A DNA stretch of 55,553 nt. Origin: Acidobacteriota bacterium (GTDB lineage: Bacteria > Acidobacteriota > Terriglobia > Terriglobales > SCQP01). Location: assembly GCA_004299485.1 (NCBI GenBank), contig SCQP01000006.1, positions 1 through 55,553 of the forward strand. Direction: 5' to 3'. Under the pieces are notes generated by a model that was not told where the DNA came from, did not search any database, and saw nothing but the letters and a program-made list of their open reading frames with translations. Below are positions 21,982-29,501 of the stretch, piece by piece. Positions within the stretch are counted from its first letter, which is position 1. Every line of letters starts with the position of its first letter. The position numbers were made by a program, and so were the translations under genes.

Positions 21982-24900
21982 ATGCGCCCGCCTCTACGGT
22001 TTTATCATGTTGCGTTCCTGGCAGCCGCGCTCGCAACGCTGCCGCTTATTGGGCAGACCGGCAAACCGGTCTTTGCCGCCCAAATCTCGGGCCGCGTCGA
22101 AGCTGACGGTTTGGCCATTCCCGGCGTTACCGTCACCATCACCGATCCCGCCACCGGCCAGCATTACGTCACCACCACGGATGAGGCCGGCCGTTTCACT
22201 GCCCGCGTGGCCCATCCCGGCGTGTTTGCCATCGAGACCGAAATGCTCGCCTTTGCGCCCTTCAAGTCGCAGGTGACCGTCCCATCCTCCGGCGCTGCCC
22301 CAGCGCCATTGCAACTGCAACTGGCGCTGGCAACCGGGCCTACGGCGACTACCGTGGCGCAGATTCAACCGCGCAGCGCGGCAAAGGGGGAGGCCGACCA
22401 ACGGGGCCAGCCTGCCAGTGGCAGGTTGGCGGGGCGAAGCTCCTCTAGTGGTGGCGCGAGCCGCTACAGGCAGCTCGACGTGAGCCAGACGGGCGAAATC
22501 ACCGGCAACGCCGACGCTGGCGCCGTCGACAGCGGCATCGCCGGCATGAGCGACACCGCCGCCACCGATGCCACCGTCGTCGCCGGCGCCGCCAGCGAGG
22601 ACGAGCAACCCATGAATGGCCGGCAAATTCAGGCGATGCTGCACGCCAACGGCGGCATCCCCGGCGCCCCTGCCGGCGGCGGGGGACGCGGCGGCTTTGG
22701 CGGCCGGGGCAGTGGTGGCTTCGGCGGCGGCGGCGGCCGCTTCAACTTTCGCAGCTTCCAAAGCCGCTTCAATCAGCCCCACGGCAGCCTCAGCTACTCG
22801 CTTGCCGATTCTGCCCTCAACGCCCTGCCCGATTCCCTCAACGGCCGCTCCTCGACTGTGCATCCGCCCAACGTCGCCAACCAGTCCTATTCGGCTTCCG
22901 TCAGCACGCCGCTGGTCATTCCCGGCGTCTTCAACGATCACGGCAAGACGCATTTGTTCTTCAGCTACAGCGGCGCCCATGATGCCGAGCTCAGCAACGT
23001 TAGCGCCCTGGTGCCGACGCGGCTCGAGCGCCAGGGCGATTTCCAGGGTTTGACCAGCCGCAGCGGCACGCCTATCACCATCACCAACCCGCAGACCGGC
23101 CAGCCTTTCAACAGCAACACCATTCCCACCGGCGACATCTCGGCCGCAGCGGCGGCGTTGCTGGCCTTCGTGCCACTGCCCACGCCCGGCGCGGTGGGCG
23201 ACTTCAACTACACCAATACCGTCAACTCGCTCACCACCCGCAACCGCATCTCGGTGCGCGTGAACCATAGCTTCGGCTCCTCCTCCGGCGGAGGCCCGGG
23301 CTTTTTCCGCCGTGGCCGCAACCTCAGCTTCAGCCTCAACTACGAAGGCGGGCACGCCAATCAGCCCGGCGTCTTTTTCCCCTACGTCGCCGGCGTGACC
23401 AACACGCGCGGCATCAATACGCGCCTGGGCTATACGCAGCCGCTCGATGGCTGGATCAACAGGTTCAGCCTGAGCTACAACCGCAACCGCAGCGACGCCA
23501 ACAATCTCTACGCCAATGTCCGCAACGTCGCCGCGCAGGCGGGCATTCAGGGCGTTGCGCAGGACTCCAACGCCTGGGGCCTGCCCACGCTCAACTTCAC
23601 CGCTTCCGGCTTCACGCCGCTGCGCGACATCGCGCCCAATTTCGTCCGCTCCCAAACCACCTCCCTCAGCGACGGCATGATCCGCCGCATGGGCCGCCAC
23701 AACATCCGCTTCGGCGGCGACTTCCGCTGGCTGCAGAGCAACCCCGACACCGATCCCGCCCCCAACGGCGTTTTCAGCTTTGACGGTCAGTACAGCGGCT
23801 TCGATTTCGCCGATTTTCTGCTGGGCCTGCCGCAACAGACTTCCGAGCGCTTCGGCGGCGGAGTGTTTTATTTCCGCCAGATCGAGCCCGACCTCTACTT
23901 CAACGACAACTGGCAGGTGCTCGGCAATCTCACCCTCAACTATGGCCTGCGCTGGGAATACATTTCGCCCTACTCCGAACTCGACAACCGGCTCACCAAT
24001 CTCCTCGTCGGTTCCAGCTTCAGCTCGCTTACGCCAGTAGTTGCCGGCGCTGCGGGCGTACCCGCAACCATCGTGCAGCCCGAGTACGGCCACTTCCGCC
24101 CCACGCTCGGTTTCGCCTGGCGTTCCTGGGCGAACATGATCGTCACCGGCGGCTTCGGCATGGCCTACAACACCGGCGCCTACGCCAATATCGCCACCGC
24201 CCTCGCCTATCAGTCGCCCTTCATCGTCAATCAGGCCAACCTCGGCACGGCGGCCACACCGCTGAGCCTGACCAACGGTTTTGCCGGCGCCTCCACCGCG
24301 GTCAACACCTACGGCGTCAATCCCGGCTACCAGATCGGCTACTCCTATCTTTGGGATATCGATCTTCAGCGCACGGTGGCGCAGGTCTGGGTGCTCAATC
24401 TCGACTACAGTGGCGCGCGCGGCATTCATCTCGATCAGTTGCGCGCCCCCAACCGCACCCCCACCGGCCTGCTCTATCCCAACCTGCCGCCCTTCCTCTA
24501 TGACACCACCGGCGGCAACTCGCTCTACAACGGCGGCAGCTTCATCGTCAGCCGCCGCCTCAGCCAGAGCGTGGGCCTACGCGCCACCTACACTTGGTCC
24601 AAAATGATGGACGACGCCTCCCAGATCGGCGGCGGTGGCGGCGAAGGCGGCCTCATCGCCCAAAACGATCTCGACCTCGCCAACGAATGGGCGCTCTCCA
24701 GCGGCAACCAGACGCAGCGCTTGCATCTCGCCTACGAATGGCAGCTTCCCTACGGCCTCAATCATCACTGGGGTGACCGCGCCTCCTTCTGGAGTTCGGT
24801 GCTGGGGGACTGGCAGTTCACCGGCTCGTTCACCGCCGATAGCGGCCAGCCCTTCACCCCGCTGGTGAGCAACGTCTTCTCCAATGCCCAGGGCTTGCAG

Positions 24901-25263
24901 GCGCTGGGCGTCTCCGCGCCCCTGCGCGCCGATGTCACCGGCGCCGCCGTTGCCAAGGCCGATCCCTCGCTCACCGGCTTTTTTAACACCGCCGCCTTCA
25001 CCGCTCCCGCCGCCGGCGCCTACGGCACCGCCGGCCGCAACCTCATCATCGGTCCCGGCCAGATCGATCTCGACACCACCTTGAGCAAAACCTTCCGCAT
25101 GGGCGAATTCCGCTCGCTCGAAGTCCGCTTCGCCGGCACCAACGTGCTCAACCATCCCAACTGGGCCGGTCTGGACACCAACCTCAACTCCCTTACCTTC
25201 GGTGACATCACCGGCTTCGGCGCGCCGCGCCAGATCACCTTCACCGCCCGTTACAGGTTCTAA
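21982..25263 (+). CDS. Oar-like TonB-dependent receptor with carboxypeptidase-regulatory domain
   Basis: 1093 aa. The ATG at 21982 has GAGGAG upstream and starts a signal peptide. A CarboxypepD_reg-like beta-sandwich follows (about 35-115; ISGRVEADGLAIPGVTVTIT). Next are a linker holding an in-frame repeat (about 136-163), a Gly/Arg-rich stretch (about 232-256) and a plug plus large outer-membrane beta-barrel ending in aromatic RYRF. Typical of the acidobacterial Oar-like family, thought to move large oligomeric substrates across the outer membrane. The VWFA gene follows after 4 nt, a frequent pairing in the phylum. Confidence 0.88.
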   Translation: MRPPLRFYHVAFLAAALATLPLIGQTGKPVFAAQISGRVEADGLAIPGVTVTITDPATGQHYVTTTDEAGRFTARVAHPGVFAIETEMLAFAPFKSQVTVPSSGAAPAPLQLQLALATGPTATTVAQIQPRSAAKGEADQRGQPASGRLAGRSSSSGGASRYRQLDVSQTGEITGNADAGAVDSGIAGMSDTAATDATVVAGAASEDEQPMNGRQIQAMLHANGGIPGAPAGGGGRGGFGGRGSGGFGGGGGRFNFRSFQSRFNQPHGSLSYSLADSALNALPDSLNGRSSTVHPPNVANQSYSASVSTPLVIPGVFNDHGKTHLFFSYSGAHDAELSNVSALVPTRLERQGDFQGLTSRSGTPITITNPQTGQPFNSNTIPTGDISAAAAALLAFVPLPTPGAVGDFNYTNTVNSLTTRNRISVRVNHSFGSSSGGGPGFFRRGRNLSFSLNYEGGHANQPGVFFPYVAGVTNTRGINTRLGYTQPLDGWINRFSLSYNRNRSDANNLYANVRNVAAQAGIQGVAQDSNAWGLPTLNFTASGFTPLRDIAPNFVRSQTTSLSDGMIRRMGRHNIRFGGDFRWLQSNPDTDPAPNGVFSFDGQYSGFDFADFLLGLPQQTSERFGGGVFYFRQIEPDLYFNDNWQVLGNLTLNYGLRWEYISPYSELDNRLTNLLVGSSFSSLTPVVAGAAGVPATIVQPEYGHFRPTLGFAWRSWANMIVTGGFGMAYNTGAYANIATALAYQSPFIVNQANLGTAATPLSLTNGFAGASTAVNTYGVNPGYQIGYSYLWDIDLQRTVAQVWVLNLDYSGARGIHLDQLRAPNRTPTGLLYPNLPPFLYDTTGGNSLYNGGSFIVSRRLSQSVGLRATYTWSKMMDDASQIGGGGGEGGLIAQNDLDLANEWALSSGNQTQRLHLAYEWQLPYGLNHHWGDRASFWSSVLGDWQFTGSFTADSGQPFTPLVSNVFSNAQGLQALGVSAPLRADVTGAAVAKADPSLTGFFNTAAFTAPAAGAYGTAGRNLIIGPGQIDLDTTLSKTFRMGEFRSLEVRFAGTNVLNHPNWAGLDTNLNSLTFGDITGFGAPRQITFTARYRF
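22387..22469 (+). repeat. In-frame repeat (family B, copy 1) in the TonB receptor gene
   Basis: Begins GGGGAGGCCGACCAACGGG and ends GGCGCGAGCCGCTACAG, and matches 25550-25615 at both ends. The centre differs and contains the hairpin CTGCCAGTGGCAG. It is translated as GEADQRG...SGGASRY, in the same frame as the copy in the VWFA gene (GEADQRE...GGASRF). Confidence 0.75.
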
Positions 25264-25267
25264 CGCC

Positions 25268-27388
25268 ATGAAACGCGCCTTCCTGTTCGCTGGCCTGCTG
25301 TTGCTCCCGCTCGCGGCGCAAGCGCCGCAATTCAAATTCAAGGCCACCACCAATCTGGTGCTGGTCAACCTGACCGCGCGCGACGCCCATGGCAACCTCA
25401 TCACCAATCTCAAGCCCAGCGACATCACCCTGCTCGAAGACGGCAAGCCGCAGCACATCCTCAGCTTCGATTTCGAAAATGTCGATGCGCGGACGGCCCC
25501 AGCCACTGCCGACGCAGCCAACAACCGCCCCCTTGGCGAGGTCACCAACGGGGAGGCCGACCAGCGGGAGGCCCGGGGCGGAGCCCCGCCTAAAGGCGGC
25601 GCGAGCCGCTTCCAGAACCGCCGCCTGATGGTCCTGTACTTCGACCTCACCACCATGCAGCCTGACGACGTCCAGAACGTCATGCAGCAGGCCGAAGCCT
25701 TCGTCAATAAGCAAATGCAGCCCGCCGATCTGGTTGCCATCGCCACGCTGGGTAATTCGCTCCAGGTCAACCAGGACTTCACCAGCAACAAGACGGCGCT
25801 GCGGAACACGCTGCGCGGCCTCAATCCCGCTACCGCTGCCGGCTACGCCGCTGGTGCCACCGGCACGACCGAGGGCACCGCCGATAACGGCGACAGCTTC
25901 GCCGCCGACGACACCGAGTTCAACATCGCCAACGCCGACCGCAGCCTCGAAGCGGTCGAATCCATCTGCGACATGCTGCGCGGCGTCGACCAGAAAAAAT
26001 CGCTCATCTACTTCTCCAGCGGTATCCAGCGCTCCGGCGTGGATAACGAAATCACGCTGCGCTCGGCGGTCAATTCCTGCGTCAAATCCAACGCTTCCAT
26101 CTACAGCGTCGATGCCCGCGGCCTGCAGGCCAACCCTCCCGGCGGCGCGGCCGACGCCGGCAGCATCCGCGGCCGCTCCGCCTTCAACGGCGGCGCACAG
26201 TCGGCCACGCTCAACGCCCAGTTCGCCCAGCAGGAAACCATCTCCAATCTGGCCACCGATACCGGCGGCCGCGCCTTCCTCGCCTCCAACGATTTCGGCC
26301 GCGTCTACACCCAGGTGCAGCGCGACACTCGCTCCTACTACCTGCTTGGCTACAGCAGCACCAATCACGCCGAGGACGGCAAGTACCGCAAAATCCGCAT
26401 CGTCATCGACCGCCCCGGCGCGCGCGTTACGGCGCGCCCGGGCTACTTCGCACCGCGCGACATCCACCACATGAATACGGCCAGTCGCCGCCAGCAGCTC
26501 GACGAAGAGCTCAACGCCGACGTTGCCGACCACTCCCTCGATCTCTACCTCGCCGACGCCTGGTTCCGGCTCAGCCCCTTCCGTTATTTCGTCCCCGTCG
26601 CCATCACCGTTCCCGGCGATGAAGTTCCGCTGCACGGCATCGACCCCAAGGCGGCGCCGGAAGTCGACGTTGCCGGCGAAGTCATCGACCAAGCGGGGAG
26701 AAAACTCGATCACGTCTACCAGACCATCAGGCTCACGCCCGAGATCGCCGGTCCGGGCCAGCAATTACGCACCAGAAACCTCCAGTACACCACCGGCTTT
26801 GTGCTTTCGCCCGGGCAAAAATATCAAATCCGCTTCGCCGTCCGTGAAAATCAAACCGGCCAGATGGGCGCCTTCGAGACCGTGCTCACCATCCCCAACG
26901 TCGGTGCCGACGAAACCCAGCAGCCGCACGTGCTCGCCATGAGTCCGGTGCTGGTCGGCTCGCAATTCCGTGCGGTCCGCCCCGACGCCGAAGACCCGCT
27001 CACGGCCTCCGGCCGCGCCCTGGTGATGAGCGTCAGCCACGTCTTCTCTTCCAGCCAGCACCTCTACCTGTACTTTGAGGTCTACGATCCCAAGCTCCTC
27101 AAGCGCGACCGCGCGCCAGGCAAGGCCCACTCCGAGGACGCCATCAAGCTGCTGACCAACGTCGCCTTCTACCACGGCCGCGTCAAGGCCTTCACCAGCC
27201 AGGCCACCACCACCGAGCGCCTCACCGACCCGCGCCGCGGCGCCGCGGTCATCGAGCTCGACGTCCCCCTGTCGGAGCTCAAGCCCGGCTACTACCTCTG
27301 CCAGGTCAATGCCGTCGACCCCTCCGCCACCCGCTTCGCCTTCCCCCGCGTCCCCGTGCTCGTCCGCCCCACCAGCGACGGGAAGTAG
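25268..27388 (+). CDS. VWFA-related acidobacterial domain protein
   Basis: 706 aa. ATG 25268 is used because it starts a signal peptide (MKRAFLFAGLLLLPLAAQAP); it lies 4 nt after the upstream stop with no clear Shine-Dalgarno, so coupling is likely. An N-terminal strand region has TTNLVLVNLTARDAHGNLIT. The von Willebrand A fold (about 118-410) starts RRLMVLYFDLTTM, where the DxSxS metal site reads DLTTM. An approximately 300-aa beta-rich C-terminal domain follows. The N-terminal pattern matches the acidobacterial VWFA family (TIGR03436). It carries an in-frame repeat just before the VWA domain. Confidence 0.88.
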   Translation: MKRAFLFAGLLLLPLAAQAPQFKFKATTNLVLVNLTARDAHGNLITNLKPSDITLLEDGKPQHILSFDFENVDARTAPATADAANNRPLGEVTNGEADQREARGGAPPKGGASRFQNRRLMVLYFDLTTMQPDDVQNVMQQAEAFVNKQMQPADLVAIATLGNSLQVNQDFTSNKTALRNTLRGLNPATAAGYAAGATGTTEGTADNGDSFAADDTEFNIANADRSLEAVESICDMLRGVDQKKSLIYFSSGIQRSGVDNEITLRSAVNSCVKSNASIYSVDARGLQANPPGGAADAGSIRGRSAFNGGAQSATLNAQFAQQETISNLATDTGGRAFLASNDFGRVYTQVQRDTRSYYLLGYSSTNHAEDGKYRKIRIVIDRPGARVTARPGYFAPRDIHHMNTASRRQQLDEELNADVADHSLDLYLADAWFRLSPFRYFVPVAITVPGDEVPLHGIDPKAAPEVDVAGEVIDQAGRKLDHVYQTIRLTPEIAGPGQQLRTRNLQYTTGFVLSPGQKYQIRFAVRENQTGQMGAFETVLTIPNVGADETQQPHVLAMSPVLVGSQFRAVRPDAEDPLTASGRALVMSVSHVFSSSQHLYLYFEVYDPKLLKRDRAPGKAHSEDAIKLLTNVAFYHGRVKAFTSQATTTERLTDPRRGAAVIELDVPLSELKPGYYLCQVNAVDPSATRFAFPRVPVLVRPTSDGK
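25550..25615 (+). repeat. In-frame repeat (family B, copy 2) in the VWFA gene
   Basis: A 66-bp segment with ends matching 22387-22469. The internal hairpins are CGGGGCGGAGCCCCG and CCGCCTAAAGGCGG. It is translated as GEADQREARGGAPPKGGASR between the N-terminal strands and the VWA fold. Confidence 0.75.
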
Positions 27389-27651
27389 CCGTACCGGAAT
27401 AGCGGCGCCGCCCAGGCAACTCCGTGAGTTATAAGGTCATCTAACATATATGAATTTTATGATACATATACTCCGCGACGCGGGTTGGGTTCTGGGCTGG
27501 ATCGTGGTGGCGATCGCATCGAGCTGGGTTCAGGACCAGGTCCGCACCACTGTCTACCCCGTATTTGGCTCCCCCTGCCGCCACGTGCGCCGCTCCGGCC
27601 ACCCTGCCGACCGCGACCACCGCCGTCGCCTTCGCCAAGCGAGCGGGAGTT
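27389..27651. other. 263-nt spacer with an AT-rich patch; no confident gene
   Basis: Convergent spacer between the VWFA and methyltransferase genes. An AT-rich stretch at 27443-27472 stands out in a GC-rich region. A plus-strand frame from ATG 27450 begins with a hydrophobic segment (AGWVLGWIVVAIASSW) but then turns into arginine-rich shadow sequence over the methyltransferase gene and has no ribosome binding site. It may be a decayed gene start; I do not call it. Confidence 0.4.
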
Positions 27652-28335
27652 TCAGCTCCGCCCAGTGCCACAGACCCAGAATTGACGACCGTCGGTGGCA
27701 CGGCCGGTAGCGTAGCTGCGAACCTCCGCCAGACCAGCAGCGCGCAACAGGCGCCGCAGGTCCGCGCGGCCATAACAGCGGATACGCAGCTCCGCGCTGC
27801 CGCCCTCCCAATAGATCTGTGTTACCGCGCGGGCGGTTTGCGCATCGTAGCGCGCTGCCAGCACGCAACCATCCGCAGGACGGACGCCGCGCCAGCCATG
27901 GCTGTATGCTTCCTCCGGATAGAGGTCAAAAACGAAGCGCCCGCCTGGCGCCAGTGCCCGTGCCACCATTCGGAACACCGCCTGGAGTTGGCGCGTGCTG
28001 GTGAGATGCGGCAGGCTGTTATAAACGCATACCACGGCAGCGAAGCTCCCCGGCTCCGGACAGAACTCCCGCATATCGGCTTTAAGGAAGCGCGCCCGCG
28101 GCGCCCGCTGCCGCGCGTACGCCAGCATCGCCTGCGAGCGGTCGACGCCGGTTACGCGCAAGCCGGCGCGCAGCAGCCGCGCCGTGATTTCGCCGGTGCC
28201 GCAACACAAATCCAGCACCCGCGCGCGCGGCGATAGGTGAGGCAGCAGCAGCCGCTCCAGCGTGCGCCAGGTGCCCTCGGCCGCTTCCGGCCCGAAGACA
28301 CGCTCGTACACCGGCGCTAGCGCGTCGTAGTCCAC
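27652..28335 (-). CDS. Class I SAM-dependent methyltransferase
   Basis: 227 aa from GTG 28335 with GGGGCGGAA upstream. The Rossmann motif I is ARVLDLCCGTGEITARLL (about residues 38-54), followed by VTGVDRSQAM (motif II), FLKADMREF (motif III) and the post-motif LAPGGRFVFDLY. The start MDYDALAPVYERVF is typical of ubiE/type-11 methyltransferases. The substrate is unknown. It lies 36 nt downstream of the cytochrome gene on the same strand, possibly in the same unit. Confidence 0.88.
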   Translation of the reverse strand: MDYDALAPVYERVFGPEAAEGTWRTLERLLLPHLSPRARVLDLCCGTGEITARLLRAGLRVTGVDRSQAMLAYARQRAPRARFLKADMREFCPEPGSFAAVVCVYNSLPHLTSTRQLQAVFRMVARALAPGGRFVFDLYPEEAYSHGWRGVRPADGCVLAARYDAQTARAVTQIYWEGGSAELRIRCYGRADLRRLLRAAGLAEVRSYATGRATDGRQFWVCGTGRS

Positions 28336-28371
28336 TTCCGCCCCGATGAGGCGGGCGGCAATCGAGGTTGC

Positions 28372-29460
28372 TTATTTCGCTGACGGTGCTGCGAAGCGGG
28401 CCGGATCCACGGATGGATTCAGCTTCACGGACGTTACCTTGCGCTCCCAGTGGAACTCATGGTTGGCGTAGGTGATGGCGAAGGGCAGCTTGATCGCACC
28501 CACCGCGCGGTAGTCGTCGTAGTTCACCTGCAGTGGCAGCATGCCGAGATAGGTCGGCGCGCCCGTGGTGTAGCGCAGCAGCAAACCGGTTTCGGTGTCG
28601 AAATCGTAGCTGGCAAAGCCATGATCGGTGCGCACGGCGACGACATAGGCTTTGTGGCCGTTCACCGTCCGCACGCCAAACACGCGCGCCTTGGCGGCGT
28701 CGAGCCCGGCTGCCGGATACAGCGGCACATCGGTGCGCAACTGCGCGACGGTGCTGCTTTCTGGGTCCAGATCGGTTCCGCGCCGCCCGACTGTCCAGAA
28801 CTGAGCGCCGTCATAGCCGGACTTCGCCGTGCCTGCCACCAGCAGCAGCTTTCCGTCTGCGCGCGTCAGCGTCACCGGCGTGTTCCGGCCAAACCCTGCG
28901 CGCTCGGCTTCGACCGTTTCCGCATGCACCGCGCCCAGGGCGTCGGTGCCGCCAATGGCCGCGAGGTACTTGTTCAGAATGTCCTTTGCGCTCGGCAACT
29001 GAGACCGTGCCGGGGAGGCCTGCGCCTCGCCCTCGCCTGAGACCCGTTCGCCAATGCCGGGCGATGAGGTCGCCACCAGGCTGGCCACGCTCAGCCGCCC
29101 TTCCGGATGCGGACTGCCACGATGGCAGGTGTAGCAGTTCACCTCCTCGCGGCCGTCGAAGGTGGATTTATTGACGGCGTAGACCATCTCCACCATCTGC
29201 CGTGCCCGCCGCTTGGGTGGTTTGGCGTCAGAGCTGAAGTCGGCGGTGTTGTGGCAGAAGCTGCAGTGCACGCCCAGCGAGCTGGCGATGAAGTCCATCG
29301 TCGGCCGCAGCTCATTGGCAGGCTTGCCTTGGAAGACCTGAATATTTTTGAAAACCTGATCGGCGGTCTTCTCCGCTGCCGTTTGTTGACCCGCCGCAAA
29401 ACCCACCATGCCCGCCAAAGCCACACCAAGGACAAGCGAACGTAACCTAAGTAGCCGCAT
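28372..29460 (-). CDS. Dihaem cytochrome c, photosynthetic-reaction-centre cytochrome-like
   Basis: 362 aa with a signal peptide (MRLLRLRSLVLGVALAGMVGFAAG). Two haem c sites, CSFCH (66-70) and CYTCH (109-113), are spaced as in half of the four-haem reaction-centre cytochrome (CytoC_RC type), with Met residues as candidate axial ligands. After about residue 165 the C-terminal part is a beta-rich domain unrelated to haem binding. Expected to be periplasmic. Such non-phototrophic versions are common in Acidobacteriota. AGGGG precedes the ATG. Confidence 0.85.
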   Translation of the reverse strand: MRLLRLRSLVLGVALAGMVGFAAGQQTAAEKTADQVFKNIQVFQGKPANELRPTMDFIASSLGVHCSFCHNTADFSSDAKPPKRRARQMVEMVYAVNKSTFDGREEVNCYTCHRGSPHPEGRLSVASLVATSSPGIGERVSGEGEAQASPARSQLPSAKDILNKYLAAIGGTDALGAVHAETVEAERAGFGRNTPVTLTRADGKLLLVAGTAKSGYDGAQFWTVGRRGTDLDPESSTVAQLRTDVPLYPAAGLDAAKARVFGVRTVNGHKAYVVAVRTDHGFASYDFDTETGLLLRYTTGAPTYLGMLPLQVNYDDYRAVGAIKLPFAITYANHEFHWERKVTSVKLNPSVDPARFAAPSAK

Positions 29461-29501
29461 GCCCCTACACTACACCCGATGCTCTCGTGCCACGGCGGCT
29501 T

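Noticed and set aside
25241-26764. 507-aa minus-strand ORF opposite the VWFA gene
   Set aside because: Shadow frame: composition follows the reverse complement of a confident plus-strand gene with signal peptide and VWA motifs.
27450-27710. 86-aa plus-strand ORF after the VWFA gene
   Set aside because: Only the first roughly 30 residues look protein-like (one hydrophobic segment); the rest is Arg/His-rich antisense of the methyltransferase, and no ribosome binding site is seen.
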